64,000 nucleotides of DNA, from contig NZ_SIHI01000003.1 of assembly GCF_007859735.1 (NCBI RefSeq), forward strand, positions 1-64,000, in the 5' to 3' direction. This document shows, piece after piece, positions 1 through 10,457 of the stretch. The position numbers and the translations under genes were made by a program. How positions within the stretch are numbered: position 1 is the stretch's first letter; each line of letters opens with the position of its first letter. The DNA is from Thalassoglobus neptunius. Lineage in GTDB: Bacteria > Planctomycetota > Planctomycetia > Planctomycetales > Planctomycetaceae. The notes beneath the pieces are model-generated. The model was not told the DNA's origin. It made no database searches and worked only from the letters and a program-made list of their open reading frames with translations.

Positions 1-74
1 GAATCATTTCGATCATCTCCCACTGAAGGTCAGTCAGGTCACTTGGGTACGCTTTTCGAATCGCCTCGGACACC
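1..74 (-). mobile_element. IS5-type transposase, N-terminal fragment cut by window edge
   Basis: On the minus strand an AAAGGAG ribosome site is followed 6 nt later by GTG at 74-72. The reading VSEAIRKAYPSDLTDLQWEM runs open to base 1. The 'KAYPSDLTDxQWxxIE' start is characteristic of IS5-family (DUF4096-type) transposases, whose catalytic DDE domain would lie left of the window. Bases 75 to about 200 should hold the right end and terminal inverted repeat of the insertion sequence. I cannot fix that boundary without the left end. Whether the element is intact is unknown. Confidence 0.72.
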
Positions 75-226
75 GTGCACTCCTTTGCGTTGATGAACCG
101 CAAAGTGTGAACAAAACCAGACTTTCACAAAACCTCAGTTTCCGGATAGCCTCTGAGTGGGGGAAGGTGTGCATGAGTAATCACAACCTCCGATGATACT
201 TACCGCACCACTCTGAACGCGTATTA

Positions 227-544
227 CTATACTACCAGAAACGTGTTGCCCAATACCTGCATTGAATTCCCTAAACACTTGCTGATAATCTCCACCCAAG
301 TTTTCATCAAGTCGTCATATCGCTCTTCCAGCAAGGCAGATGGAATTCCAGGTTGTTCTGACAATTCGTCAATTACGGCGTCAATATCAGATTCATTTCC
401 ATTCTGGACTACTCGCCGAGTTGCGTTCAGGCCGTTGACGATTCTTCCGAAATCCCCCGCCCCCTTAATCCTGCCGAGATCAGTCCCGTAAGCTGAGACG
501 TGTCCCAGCATTGTCAACGAAGCAACGTAGTGGTTGACAACCAA
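227..544 (-). CDS. Small hypothetical protein, 105 aa
   Basis: Unrecognised. The reading has a TTG start with a CGGAG about 9 nt upstream. An in-frame ATG at 511 has no ribosome site. The composition is protein-like, with an acidic helical C-terminal half rich in Asp/Glu/Leu (around 'DAVIDELSEQ' and 'LLEERYDDLMK'). No signal peptide or membrane segment is obvious. It lies between the insertion-sequence end and a plus-strand gene, so it could be a passenger or a degraded gene. The plus-strand reading of the same bases looks less like protein. Confidence is limited because there is no family match. Confidence 0.4.
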   Translation of the reverse strand: MVVNHYVASLTMLGHVSAYGTDLGRIKGAGDFGRIVNGLNATRRVVQNGNESDIDAVIDELSEQPGIPSALLEERYDDLMKTWVEIISKCLGNSMQVLGNTFLVV

Positions 545-659
545 GCGAGCACTCCGCTACTCCACAAGGGCGTATTGACACAGAGGTTCCTCCGTTCGAG
601 AATGGAGATGTGGCACACAAACTCTGAGCGGATCTATTTTTCGGAATGACGCCGTCCTT

Positions 660-1175
660 ATGACTGGACATGACAACATCATCAATCGCTATCCGGTGAT
701 TGGGGCATCGGCCATGATGATCGGAACAGCTGCGTTTGCGTGGCTTTTCAGCCGCAACATTGGCTGCACAGCATTTTTTTTCATCATCGGCCCCATAATT
801 CACTGGCTAATGTGGCGGGAAGATTTCGACGGAATTCAATCCGAATTCCGCCATCGTCAGATTTTGAAAACTCGATTACCAATCCAGCCAGAACAATTCT
901 TTGACCGGTTCTATGCTACTTCCAATTTAGATCGCGATTTCGTTATCGCCTTTTTGAAGTTCTATTCACATTTCTGGAACGCTGACATCCAATTGGTTCG
1001 TCCCTCCGACAACCATTTTGCGATCGACGGACACTGTAGCAACGATGTTTTCTTTGCAAACCTGCATGAACAGTTCCATGTTTCGTTCTCCGATGAAGAT
1101 ATCTCTCAGATCGATGGAACGTTCGATTCGTTAATCCGGAGCGTCTACAAAATGCCGCGCTCCCTTTCCAACTGA
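660..1175 (+). CDS. Hypothetical membrane-anchored protein, 171 aa
   Basis: Unrecognised protein with two adjacent hydrophobic segments near the N terminus (about residues 12-29 and 33-50), then a soluble, aromatic-rich domain of about 120 residues. The composition suggests an integral membrane hairpin with a cytoplasmic C-terminal domain. The soluble part resembles small DnaJ/TerB-like helical domains only in general character, and I do not assign it. The ATG has a weak ribosome site. It is transcribed alone: the next gene is convergent and 260 bases away, and I see nothing in that gap. Confidence 0.6.
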   Translation: MTGHDNIINRYPVIGASAMMIGTAAFAWLFSRNIGCTAFFFIIGPIIHWLMWREDFDGIQSEFRHRQILKTRLPIQPEQFFDRFYATSNLDRDFVIAFLKFYSHFWNADIQLVRPSDNHFAIDGHCSNDVFFANLHEQFHVSFSDEDISQIDGTFDSLIRSVYKMPRSLSN

Positions 1176-1437
1176 CGACCTCCACAAGCAGGTTCAGAAC
1201 CGATTCAAGAAGATCCAGACGCAGGCCAGCCTTAGAATTCCATTGAAGAGTTGTGCATGGGTGCAACACCTTCGCTGGCGTGGGCATTCCACTCCCTTCG
1301 ATTCTCGTTCACCAGGCCACGCTGACTTGCATGTCTACCATCATTGGACGGTTTTAGAGAGTCCCCCAAACAAGATCAAGCGCTCGGGAACGATGACTTT
1401 TCGAATGGAGAATTGTCGTCATTTGTTAGGAATCAAA

Positions 1438-1872
1438 CTAACTGGGTGGTTGTTGTTCGTTGTTTGCTTCGGGTGACTGTTCTTCTGAGGGAATTGTGGA
1501 GAGGCCGCGTTTTTGTTTTTCTTCTTCGATGCGAGGAAGGTATTTGTCTGGAGATTCGAGGAGGGGTTCGCGGCAGCTTTCGCAGCAGATGAAGATGGGG
1601 TCGCCTTCGACCATGACTTTGACCGGGGTGCCCATGCTTCCGAGTTCTCCTCCGCCGACCGGACAGACGACTTGTGCTTCGATGAGGGCGCGATCGGCTG
1701 CTGTCAGTTCTTCAGTGACTGATTCTCCATTGGCGCTCTGCCCGCTGGCTGAATTGGGACTCTCGGCTTGTTTGTCGGCACACCCACTCGCTGACAGTAT
1801 CAATCCGGAAACCACTGCAAGAGTTGCCAGGCTGTGGCTGCGTACTTTGGTAGAACGAACACTCCGCTTCAT
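1438..1872 (-). CDS. Secreted lipoprotein with YHS/TRASH-like Cys metal site
   Basis: The N terminus is basic, then hydrophobic, and ends in a lipobox (LSASGC, Cys about residue 31), so the protein should be lipidated and exported. The mature part contains VCPVGGGELGSMG followed by IFICCESC, the Cys-rich pattern of YHS/TRASH-type metal-binding domains found in many planctomycete secreted proteins. The C terminus is polar (Glu/Gln/Pro-rich) and probably disordered. ATG at 1872 has GGAG 8 nt upstream; a GTG one codon earlier is the longest reading. The role is probably binding of a soft metal ion in the periplasm (inference). It is a single gene with no operon partner. Confidence 0.7.
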   Translation of the reverse strand: MKRSVRSTKVRSHSLATLAVVSGLILSASGCADKQAESPNSASGQSANGESVTEELTAADRALIEAQVVCPVGGGELGSMGTPVKVMVEGDPIFICCESCREPLLESPDKYLPRIEEEKQKRGLSTIPSEEQSPEANNEQQPPS

Positions 1873-2161
1873 CACAATCTCTCCGCTTCGATATTCAACT
1901 CAAACTTGAGAACTTGTTGTTCTCGCTTCTTTCGATGATTGCCGCGTTTGCTTGTGCGAAACGCTGCGAACTCAAGCAAAAAATGCCCTCGAAAAGATCG
2001 CGAGCATCGACACGATTGTCCTGTTCCGACGCGGTCTTCGCAATCGATTGGTCAGAAATCGTCGCTGGGTGGCGTGCTTTTTCGATTGAAGCAGCGGAGA
2101 GATTCGCACTCGATCGAGACGTTCGCTGCGAGAGTGCGTTCTATTTTCTCGACGGGGAGCA

Positions 2162-2617
2162 TTAAGAGATGATGACATCTCCATCGTCGTCGAGGTCGAG
2201 GCTGGCGGTGATTTCATCGAACATCGGACGATAGAACTCGCGTTCGTGATCGGTGAGTTGAGCCATGATGAAAGCGGTGAATCGGCCCGTTCGGACAGCC
2301 CGCAGGATGACGGAATTGATCAACTCCAGGCACACGAAGTTGAGATCTAGACCATCTGCTTCCCGGTCTCCGAGATTGGTCGTTACGGGGATCGATTCGA
2401 CTTCCCCGTATTCCTCTTCAAGAGCAGAGCGGGCTTCGTTGAGAACGTGTTCGATATCGGGACGTTCCCAAAGGAGAGTGATCGACCAGAACGCCGCTCC
2501 GTCGCTGACTGTGATTGTCAGATCGTTGTCCGGAGTTTGCTGTTCCATCGTTTCCAAACCCTGGGGATATTGGAACACAATTCCATGCTTCCGGTAGATC
2601 GAATCCATTTGCTTCAC
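2162..2617 (-). CDS. Conserved hypothetical protein, 151 aa
   Basis: Soluble alpha/beta protein without signal peptide or membrane segments. It begins with residues like 'YRKHGIVFQYPQGLE' and has alternating strand patterns (ITVSDGAAFWSITLLW) and a C-terminal acidic DLDDDGD run. The 'gI.f.yP..W' opening is typical of PsbP-like or DUF1795-type small domains that begin with a beta strand of an exported lipoprotein, but no signal peptide is present here, so this is only a resemblance. GTG at 2617 has GGAG 3-4 nt upstream. ATG at 2608 is the alternative. It sits upstream of the sigma-54 activator in opposite transcription order and lies alone. Confidence 0.6.
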   Translation of the reverse strand: MKQMDSIYRKHGIVFQYPQGLETMEQQTPDNDLTITVSDGAAFWSITLLWERPDIEHVLNEARSALEEEYGEVESIPVTTNLGDREADGLDLNFVCLELINSVILRAVRTGRFTAFIMAQLTDHEREFYRPMFDEITASLDLDDDGDVIIS

Positions 2618-2689
2618 TAACTCCGTTTTTTATACATCACGCGAACTGATGGGCTCGACTCCAGTTCGTCAGAAAACCCATTGCGAATG

Positions 2690-4168
2690 TCAGTTGTTTG
2701 ACTGAGACGATTTGAGAATCTCGTACTTTTTCATCTTATTGTAGAGAGTCACGCGACTGATACCGAGTTCCTTGGCTGTGTTCGTTCGCGAGTAATTGTT
2801 CTTGTAGAGTGTTTGCTCGATGATCTCTTTCTCACTGACAGCGACTTGCTGCCCCAAAGAGTTTTCATCGGCGGCTGGCTTCGTCGTTCCGAGCCGGATC
2901 GATGGATCGTTCGTGGGGCCGACTTGACCATTCAGCAGGTGAGGCGGGAGATGTTCCGGCTTGAGAACACCATCGCGACAGTAGATCACCGCTCGCTGCA
3001 TGACGTGTTCGAGTTCACGGACATTGCCCGGCCACGGATAGCCCAGCAGAGCATCGAGAACGGCATCGTCGATTTTGCTGACGGGAATTCCGTGTTTGCT
3101 TCGGAACTTCTGGATGAACAATCGACTGAGGGGAATGATATCCATCTTCCGTTTTCGAAGCGGAGGGATTTCAAACTTCATCATGTTGAGGCGGTAGTAG
3201 AGATCGGGGCGGAACTTCCCTTGCTCGACCAGTGGTTCCAGATCCAGATTACTGGCGAAAATGAGTCGGGCTTCCGAGACGTGAGTTCGGTTTGAACCGA
3301 CCGGCTCGAACTCACCCGTTTCGATGACTCGCAAAAGCTTGACTTGCTGATCCGGGCCGAGGACATCGATTTCGTCGAGGAGAATTGTTCCCCGCCGGGC
3401 TGCCAGGAATTTTCCTTCTTTGTCTGCATGAGCACTTGTGAACGCTCCTTTGGCATGGCCGAAGAGTTCGCCTTCGATCAAGTCTCGCGGCAGTGCTCCA
3501 CATGCCACATGCAGAAAGGGTTGGTCGCTTCTGGGTGAGCGGGCATGGACCATTCGGGAGAGATGAGTCTTCCCGGAACCGGTTTCCCCGATCAGAAGAA
3601 TGGCGACGTCGTGACCGCCGGCGATTTCGAGATCGGTCAGCATCTTTCGAAACTGCGGGGATCGCGTTTCCACGAGTGGAACGTTTCCGTCGAAGACATC
3701 CATCTCGGCATCCGAAACCGGTGTCAGCCGCGAAGAGTCCGGAGGAATTTCAATGGCTTCGGTTGTCATGCTGGGCGGGACATTGACCGATTCCGCCATT
3801 CTCGCCAAGTAGGCGGAGACGAGATCTTCGAGACGTTCATAGGCGACGTACCGATCGAACGCGGTCACTTCCACTGCGGGACGTGCTTCGTCGACGGAAA
3901 CGAGTTCCCAGACCTGAGTCTTCAGATCGTGTTTCTTCAGAAATGTAATCAGCCGCGATCGCAAGTCGTGAGCAGCGGCGATTTCTTTCTCACTTGTCCC
4001 GGCGGACTGATCGATGATCAAGTGATTGACATCATTCTCAGTGAGCAAAGTCAAAACGCTCGACAGTTCTGTCGTCGTGAGCACAGTTTGACCGGTGGAT
4101 ATGGATGCACAGATGCGATGGAGTCGAGTCTCTGATGGGCAGCAAATAAGCGAGGAGGACAAAGGCAT
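2690..4168 (-). CDS. Sigma-54-dependent transcriptional activator (AAA+ and Fis HTH)
   Basis: About 492 aa. The central AAA+ domain has Walker A GETGSGKT (about residue 193), the sigma-54-contacting GAFTSAH loop (about 239), and Walker B with 'GTILLDEID'. The C terminus is a Fis-type helix-turn-helix (NTAKELGISRVTLYNKM). The first 140 residues look like a receiver-type alpha/beta fold ('HLIIDQS' strand) but show no clear phospho-acceptor Asp pocket, so control may not be by phosphorylation. I chose ATG at 4168 because AAGGAAT precedes it. The longer reading to 4270 adds an unlikely Ser/Cys-rich leader. The targets are unknown: I saw no convincing -24/-12 promoter in the window. Confidence 0.9.
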   Translation of the reverse strand: MPLSSSLICCPSETRLHRICASISTGQTVLTTTELSSVLTLLTENDVNHLIIDQSAGTSEKEIAAAHDLRSRLITFLKKHDLKTQVWELVSVDEARPAVEVTAFDRYVAYERLEDLVSAYLARMAESVNVPPSMTTEAIEIPPDSSRLTPVSDAEMDVFDGNVPLVETRSPQFRKMLTDLEIAGGHDVAILLIGETGSGKTHLSRMVHARSPRSDQPFLHVACGALPRDLIEGELFGHAKGAFTSAHADKEGKFLAARRGTILLDEIDVLGPDQQVKLLRVIETGEFEPVGSNRTHVSEARLIFASNLDLEPLVEQGKFRPDLYYRLNMMKFEIPPLRKRKMDIIPLSRLFIQKFRSKHGIPVSKIDDAVLDALLGYPWPGNVRELEHVMQRAVIYCRDGVLKPEHLPPHLLNGQVGPTNDPSIRLGTTKPAADENSLGQQVAVSEKEIIEQTLYKNNYSRTNTAKELGISRVTLYNKMKKYEILKSSQSNN

Positions 4169-4407
4169 AATTGGATTCCTTGAGAACCCTTGGAGGTCAA
4201 GAGTTGAGTGGGAAGATTCAGTGTCGCTGCAAGACGCGACGAATCTCTTCGGAACCCATAAAGAACACATGCAGTGCCAAGCAAACCAGTTTTGCCGAGT
4301 TTTTCTGCAAACGTGCGTTCTATCCCGTTTTCACCACTCCGCCGTTTTGACCGCGTCGAAAGTCAACGATCTCACGCGTTGCCAAGAACCCACACGTTGA
4401 GGCGACG

Positions 4408-4457
4408 TGTTGCAAAAGTGCAACATGGGTTGCTTTCCGGTCGCATCAGCTTGCGAC
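4408..4457 (-). other. Two short perfect hairpins after the exporter gene
   Basis: TGTTGCA (4408-4414) and TGCAACA (4419-4425) form a 7-bp stem with a 4-nt loop. GTCGCA (4440-4445) and TGCGAC (4452-4457) form a 6-bp stem. Read on the minus strand they begin about 20 nt after the stop codon of the exporter at 4478. Neither is followed by a U tract. They could be 3' end structures or part of the leader of the downstream sigma-54 activator. Confidence 0.4.
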
Positions 4458-4477
4458 GACAACTTAAGAAAGATGTT

Positions 4478-6757
4478 CTAAGCGACGGAATCAACCTGTT
4501 CAGAAACGGTTTCTTCGTCTTCAGTTGTGACATGATCGGCGACAAAGATCTTCAGCAGCGACGGCAGCAGGAAGAGGTTACACAACAGCCCTCCGGCCAT
4601 CGCGACGCTTACCAGAATTCCGAAATCCGCGAGAGGCACAAAGTTCGAGAGAGTGAGAACACTAAATCCGACAACGAGTGCCAGGGTCGCCAGAACCATG
4701 GCGAGACCGACTTCGGAATGCGCTTTCACGACCGAGGTTTCATGATCGTGTCCGTCACGACGTTGTCGCTGGTACGTGAAGATGTAGTGGATCGTCGCAT
4801 CGACCGTCAGGCCGATTGAAACACTGGCGATCATGGCTGTCCCGATGTTCACAGGCAGGTCGAGCCACCCCATCGAACCGATGACGACGAGAATCGGAAA
4901 CAAATTCGGGATCGTCGAAATGAGTCCCAGCTTGAGGCTTCGCAGAGCGAACGCAATTGTCCCGGTGATCCCAAGCGCAGCGATCACGAAGCTGAGCAGC
5001 TGATCATTGAGGAGACTCTTAATGAGATTGGCCAACAGAACGTAAAGCCCGGAAGCTCTGGCATCGGGGAAATACTGTCGCGCGACTTCCCCGACCTCTT
5101 CAATCAGTTTGAGTTTGACCTCGGCCGACTGCTGTTCCCGAGCGCGAAGTAGAATTCGCATCTGCCCGAGATCAGCTCGATACAGAGAAGGAGTCATTTC
5201 AGGTTGAAGCGAGTCGAGCAAGTCTTGTCGCTCTTCTAAGGTGGGCGTTCGGAATCTTGGGATGACTGAGAAAACTCCTCCGTCGCGGCCGGAAGAAACT
5301 CGAACCTTCGGCACGAGATCGAGGCCATCGGTCAGGGAAATCACTTTCGTCAGCCCGGACTCGTCATCGCTCACCATTTCTTTCAGTTCGACGGTCAGGT
5401 CGCGGACTTTGTCGAGCAATTCGTCATCGAGTTCATGGGGAACGCCGAACGTAATTTCCCAGGTGCCGACTCCTCCCATTCGCGTTTCAAAGAACTCAAT
5501 CGCCTTCACGATGGAACTGTTGTTACGAAAGTTTTTGCTGAAGTCGGTTTCGACGTTCAATCGAGCCAATCCGATCCCCGCAAAAATCGCCACGAGAATG
5601 ACGGCAGCGAACAGCCCTTTGGCGTGCTGATTGGCCCAGTGAGCAATTTGCGTCAACACGGCCACCATGCGGGTTTCTTCAGGAGGAGATTCGGGTTTGT
5701 ATTGGCCGCGTCCGAGGAGCATCCCTCCCGGCAGAATCAACACACAGACCACTGGAATCAGAAGCGATGCAGTCGCCATGAGCACCGCGAAACTCCGCAC
5801 CGGAACAATGCTCGAACTGAAGAGCGAGAAAAAACCGACGGCAGTTGTGACACATGTCCAGAAGATTGGCCGGGCCAGATGTTGTTCGGTCAGGCGAAAC
5901 GCTTTCTCTCGGTCGAACTCAAGGAGATACCTCCGGTACACAAGCGTCACGTGCATTGTTGTCGCGATAACGATAATCGTCACCAGTGAGGGAACAATCG
6001 AGCTGACGATACTCAAATCGAGTCCGGTCAATGATGTGAGCCCTTTCGTCCAGATCAACACGACTTCCATGATGATCAGCGGCAGAACGACCCAGCGAAG
6101 ACTTCGAAAGAGAAACAAAATGACGAGAGACAACAGAATAAACGAGGAGTAGCCGAGGACCCACGAATCCTGTTCGACGTATTCGAACGTCTCAAAAATC
6201 TGCAACGGTTCACCAGCAACGACCGTCTCGGGAGAGTGATTCGATGCGATTTCGCGGACCTGGCGAAAGGTCTCCCCCCGGGGAACACTCGCAGTCGTCG
6301 TATCTTCGAGTCTCAGAATGATGGAAACGGTTTGATCGTCATCACTCAAAAGGACACGGCGGGACAAATTGAGAATGGACTCTTCAACCGATCTGAGGCG
6401 CATTGCCACGCGAAGCAGTCCGCTTGCACGGTCATTTCGAAGCGTCGCTTCCAGATCTTGTGTGCTCTCGGAACGGATTCCGGGAACGGCCGAGAGGTCG
6501 TCTGCCAGTTGGCGAACGTTTTCGAGAGTTTCGGAACTGGTCGGGTCGTCGACCGGAAATCCGACAATCAGAAACTCGTCCCCGCCGAACGCTTCCTTGT
6601 TCTCCAAATACGAAACAAGAAGTGGATCGCTGGGATCGTAGAGCGACTCGATGGTTCGATCGTATTGCAACTGTGTGGACGGGACGTAGAGGACCGCTGT
6701 CACCACAAGGGCGATCGCCAGAAGTATCCAACTTCCGCGAATGAGTCGTTCGTCCAT
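4478..6757 (-). CDS. MMPL/RND-superfamily exporter with sterol-sensing-like domain
   Basis: 759 aa. The pattern is one N-terminal helix (residues 7-26), a large extracytoplasmic domain, five helices (about 205-350), a second single helix (about 380), a second extracytoplasmic domain, and five more helices to the C terminus. This duplicated 1+5 layout is the hallmark of the RND superfamily. The length (below 800 aa) and the 'GLTVDATIHYIF' segment in the second half point to the HAE3/MMPL branch that moves lipids or hopanoids. HAE3 proteins act in the inner membrane, driven by protons. No adaptor or outer-membrane gene is adjacent. The ribosome site is weak. The substrate is unknown; lipid or hopanoid is inferred from the family. 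Confidence 0.85.
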   Translation of the reverse strand: MDERLIRGSWILLAIALVVTAVLYVPSTQLQYDRTIESLYDPSDPLLVSYLENKEAFGGDEFLIVGFPVDDPTSSETLENVRQLADDLSAVPGIRSESTQDLEATLRNDRASGLLRVAMRLRSVEESILNLSRRVLLSDDDQTVSIILRLEDTTTASVPRGETFRQVREIASNHSPETVVAGEPLQIFETFEYVEQDSWVLGYSSFILLSLVILFLFRSLRWVVLPLIIMEVVLIWTKGLTSLTGLDLSIVSSIVPSLVTIIVIATTMHVTLVYRRYLLEFDREKAFRLTEQHLARPIFWTCVTTAVGFFSLFSSSIVPVRSFAVLMATASLLIPVVCVLILPGGMLLGRGQYKPESPPEETRMVAVLTQIAHWANQHAKGLFAAVILVAIFAGIGLARLNVETDFSKNFRNNSSIVKAIEFFETRMGGVGTWEITFGVPHELDDELLDKVRDLTVELKEMVSDDESGLTKVISLTDGLDLVPKVRVSSGRDGGVFSVIPRFRTPTLEERQDLLDSLQPEMTPSLYRADLGQMRILLRAREQQSAEVKLKLIEEVGEVARQYFPDARASGLYVLLANLIKSLLNDQLLSFVIAALGITGTIAFALRSLKLGLISTIPNLFPILVVIGSMGWLDLPVNIGTAMIASVSIGLTVDATIHYIFTYQRQRRDGHDHETSVVKAHSEVGLAMVLATLALVVGFSVLTLSNFVPLADFGILVSVAMAGGLLCNLFLLPSLLKIFVADHVTTEDEETVSEQVDSVA

Positions 6758-7289
6758 GGTCTTGCTTTGTGCCTGCCTGCGATGTTGGAGCGCTCAACGA
6801 GAGAGTTTTCGACGACGGAATCTCACCGGACTGCTCCTCGCGACGACCGGGACACTTCCTGTCCGTTCCCAGCACGTCCGTGAGCGAGATGAAGCGTCGA
6901 CGCGACTCGAATGACAACTTCCGAGATCATGACGACTCTTAGCGACATTGGAAAGACCACCTGACGATTTGAGATTCCATTCAGAAATCTCCTCCTCAAA
7001 CAAGTCGTTTTGCATCAATCTCAGCTGCGGGAATGCATCTCGGTGTGGCTGGGATTTTAGGTAGTTTCGGTGAACGACAACTCTCAGAGTGGGTGGAAGA
7101 TTGCATTTTCCCGTCAACCAATCCGGGCGCCCACTTGTCGGTTTCCGATGGGGACAGGTAAGATAAATCATCCAAATCGCAAACTTCCATCATGGGTGAG
7201 GAAACACGTTTCGGAAAGGAGTCCGTCCCATTCACAACTCAGCGCTCTCCCACTCCGCACTTCTCCTCATTCGAAAACACAACCGGTAG
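6758..7289. other. 532-bp divergent intergenic region
   Basis: Separates the minus-strand exporter from the plus-strand TPR gene, so it should carry both promoters. The open readings across it on both strands are Ser/Arg-rich and unlike protein. I see no long repeat, tRNA or strong hairpin. Confidence 0.5.
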
Positions 7290-10200
7290 ATGATGAGTCA
7301 AATTCCCTGCTCACAATACGGCGGTGTTCCACTCCAGCTGAAACAATGGTTGTCCTGCCTGATTCTCATCGCAATGACACCGTTGCTTTCGTATGCGGAC
7401 GCAGTCACCGACTACAATCTTGCCATCGAGTTCTACAAGCAGCAGCGGTGGAAGCTGGCCGCTGATGCCTGCGAAACATTCGTCACAGAGCATCCCACGC
7501 ACGAACGGGTTCCGGTCGTCCATCTCTACTGGGGACAGTCGCTCGTTCACCTGAGAGACTTTCAGAATGCGCGGGCGAAATTTGAACGCTTCCTGAAAGA
7601 GTCGCCCAACTCATCCGATCGGCCATTGGCGATGTATCGGATCGGCGAGTGCAGCTACTTCGTCAATGACCTTGACCGCGCGAAGGCCGAACTCACAGCA
7701 TTCCTGAAGTCCTACAACAGCCACGAGCTGGCAGAGTGGGCCATTATCTACCTCGGCGAGGTGGAATTTCGTCGCGGGGAGCACACCGAAGCAGTCAAAG
7801 CGTTTCAGTATTATCTGGACAACTATCCTGGCGGAAAACTTCAGGACGACGCCGAATACAGCCTTGCCCGGGCTCTCGAAGCGAACGGACAAGCCGACGA
7901 AGCGAACAAGCTCTATCAGAAGATTTCAAGCTCTGCGACACACCCCCGCGCCGCAGATGCACTCTTCAACCTTGCTGCTTCACAGTTCGCCGCGGGCAAC
8001 TTCGGCACCGCTGCCGAAGCTTTTTCGGCGGTCGGCACTCGTTTTCCCAGTCATCGTCTGGTGCCCCTTGCTTCTTTGAATGCCGGATACGCACATTATC
8101 AGCAACAGCAATTCAAAGAGGCCATCGAGCAATTTCAGATTGCCAAAACACTCCCGGAACAAAAGGAAAACGCAGACTACTGGACCGGATTGAGTTACAA
8201 GTCGCTGAACGAATTCGAACAGGCTGTCGAAGTCTTTTCTCGCTCACTCAACGACAACCCCAAACAATCGCTCGCGCCGAATCTTCACTTTCAATGGGGA
8301 GACTCAGCGTTGCGTCTTGGGAATCTGGACGTCGCGATCGAACAGTTCGAAACGGTTTATCAAAACTGGCCAGACAGCGAATACGCTGACGATTCGGTTC
8401 ACTCAGCGTGTGAAGCGGCCTTTCGACTCGGAGATCTTGACCGGGCGGAAGCACTGAATCTGGTGTTCAACGAAAGTTACGCCGATGGCGGGCTGCGCAT
8501 GGTGCAACAACTGCTGGCAGGACGAGTCTCGATCGCTCGGAGCGACGCTCCCATGGTCGAGTCCGCACAACGTCAGGAGTTGCTGAAGACCGCGGTCGAA
8601 CTCTTAAGCGACGTGGCCGAGACTTCGACGATTCCGCAAACGTCACAACTCGCACAATTTCAGCTGGCCCGCGCATACGAGCGACTCGAAAAGAATCAGG
8701 AAGTCATCGACACAATCTCCGCTCTTTTAAAGAGTGAACCGCCGCTGGAAGATGAACTCGTCCACGATGCCCATCTTCTCCTGGCGAATGCCCGCTTGCG
8801 ACTTGATGACTTCCCAAATTCGATGCAAGGGTTTCGGGATGTCATTGAAAGTGCGGAGTCAGATGCCGAACGAATGAACGGGCTGACCGGACTGATTGTC
8901 GCAGCAACCGAAAATCAGCAATGGGAAATCGTCCGCCAATCTCTCCAACAGTTGAAAGACATCGACAAAGACGATCGGCAACTGAGCCGGCTCGCAATCG
9001 CTGCAGGTGACTCTGCGTTCGAAGCTCAGGAATGGGAAGAAGCCGAGTCATTCTTCAAAATGGTCACTGCCCGCAATCAGGACAATGACGCTGCCCGATC
9101 CGCGTACTCCGGACTCGGTCATGCTTTCTACAAGCAGGAGAAATTCGAAGACTCCGCACATGCATTTGCTTCACTCGCAGACATCGCGGAGATGGACGAC
9201 GAACTCAAAACTCACGCCTTCTACATGCAAGCGACTGCCTTGCGAAATGCGGACCAGCTTGAGAAAGCGCTCCTTGCCTTCGAGGAAGGGGTCACCACCT
9301 ATCAAGACGCTGATTTCCCGAAACTCACCAAAGAGACACAAGAGAACATTTACCGCCTTGCGAAAAGCGGAGCACGAGTCGCGCGTGAACTCGATCAGAT
9401 CGACGTCGCGAACAAGCTGTATCAAGTCGCCTTCGATCAAATGAAATCGCGACCGGACGAAGAGCAGACAGAGCTCGATCGATTGATTTTCGAGTGGGCA
9501 GATGTGAACTATAACGCCGACGACTACAAACGAGCTGATGAACTCTATCAACTTCTCGTTCAAGAGCGTCCCGACAGTCCGCTGGCTGATGACGCGAGCT
9601 TGATTCTCGCGGAGAGTTTGCGATTCGATGAGCAGTCCGCTGAAGCGATCGAAGCCTTTCAGGCGATTCTCGCACACCCGAATGCTGACGAATTCGTTCG
9701 TCGCCGCTCGCTCGTGCATCTGACAGACCTCTCGGCAGAAAGTGAAGACTGGGAAACAGTGCTGAGTTCTGCACGCATGCTCAGAAACGAATTCCCAATG
9801 AATTCACATTCCCAATACGCTGAATACAGAATCGGCGAAGCACTTCTGCAAACCGGAGCAAACTCAGAAGCCTACGAGCAGCTCAAAACACTTCGAAGTT
9901 CAATTCAGGAGGACCTGGATGACGCCCCGGTCTGGTGGGCAGAAGTCTGGATTCTGTTCGCGGAAAGTGCCCTTCGCCTGAAGAAATACGAAGAGCTGCG
10001 AGCGGCCATTGAAGAACTGCAAAGCCTCGATCCGATGACCAGTGCCATCCAACGCGGAGAACTTCTCGTCGGCCAGAGCTTCGAACAGCAGGCACGGTTT
10101 GATGATGCCCGCAGAGCGTATCTCCGCATCGTCTCGTCCCCAACCGGACGAGGAACCGAAACAGCTGCGGAAGCCCAATTCCGAATCGCGGAATCGTTTT

Positions 10201-10457
10201 TGAAACAAGAGAACTTCGAACTGGCGCTCAAAGAGTATTACAAAGTTTACGCGGGTTACGACGCTCCCACATATGAAGCAGCCGCGCTCTTCCAAGCAGC
10301 CCGGAGCGATGCAGCCATGAAGCAATGGCAGGGTGCGTTAAAGTCCTACCAAACTTTGCTCGACGAATTTCCGGACAGCCAGTACGCTCCCGAAGCACAA
10401 ACTCAAATTGATCAGATCCTTCAAACCATCCCCGAACTCAAATCGGAAACAGAGTAA
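7290..10457 (+). CDS. Large periplasmic TPR-repeat protein, 1055 aa
   Basis: A signal peptide is visible (hydrophobic '[17 protein letters not shown]', cleavage near residue 36). The rest is a near-continuous array of tetratricopeptide-type helical pairs: repeated 'A..L...F..YP.S..A..A.Y.LG' and 'ALY..G....A' patterns, more than twenty units. TPR arrays bind proteins. The YbgF/CpoB-like 'FP.S.yA..A.y.ig' consensus is that of Tol-Pal and BamD-related TPR proteins. Its TAA stop overlaps the ATG of the ExbB-like gene (TAATG), so the two are translationally coupled. The inferred role is a periplasmic scaffold for an ExbB/TolQ-energised machine. Two ATG codons occur at 7290 and 7293. Confidence 0.9.
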   Translation: MMSQIPCSQYGGVPLQLKQWLSCLILIAMTPLLSYADAVTDYNLAIEFYKQQRWKLAADACETFVTEHPTHERVPVVHLYWGQSLVHLRDFQNARAKFERFLKESPNSSDRPLAMYRIGECSYFVNDLDRAKAELTAFLKSYNSHELAEWAIIYLGEVEFRRGEHTEAVKAFQYYLDNYPGGKLQDDAEYSLARALEANGQADEANKLYQKISSSATHPRAADALFNLAASQFAAGNFGTAAEAFSAVGTRFPSHRLVPLASLNAGYAHYQQQQFKEAIEQFQIAKTLPEQKENADYWTGLSYKSLNEFEQAVEVFSRSLNDNPKQSLAPNLHFQWGDSALRLGNLDVAIEQFETVYQNWPDSEYADDSVHSACEAAFRLGDLDRAEALNLVFNESYADGGLRMVQQLLAGRVSIARSDAPMVESAQRQELLKTAVELLSDVAETSTIPQTSQLAQFQLARAYERLEKNQEVIDTISALLKSEPPLEDELVHDAHLLLANARLRLDDFPNSMQGFRDVIESAESDAERMNGLTGLIVAATENQQWEIVRQSLQQLKDIDKDDRQLSRLAIAAGDSAFEAQEWEEAESFFKMVTARNQDNDAARSAYSGLGHAFYKQEKFEDSAHAFASLADIAEMDDELKTHAFYMQATALRNADQLEKALLAFEEGVTTYQDADFPKLTKETQENIYRLAKSGARVARELDQIDVANKLYQVAFDQMKSRPDEEQTELDRLIFEWADVNYNADDYKRADELYQLLVQERPDSPLADDASLILAESLRFDEQSAEAIEAFQAILAHPNADEFVRRRSLVHLTDLSAESEDWETVLSSARMLRNEFPMNSHSQYAEYRIGEALLQTGANSEAYEQLKTLRSSIQEDLDDAPVWWAEVWILFAESALRLKKYEELRAAIEELQSLDPMTSAIQRGELLVGQSFEQQARFDDARRAYLRIVSSPTGRGTETAAEAQFRIAESFLKQENFELALKEYYKVYAGYDAPTYEAAALFQAARSDAAMKQWQGALKSYQTLLDEFPDSQYAPEAQTQIDQILQTIPELKSETE

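Noticed and set aside
6794-7235. Open readings between the exporter and the large TPR gene
   Set aside because: Compositions are Ser/Arg-rich and overlap one another; no start sites.
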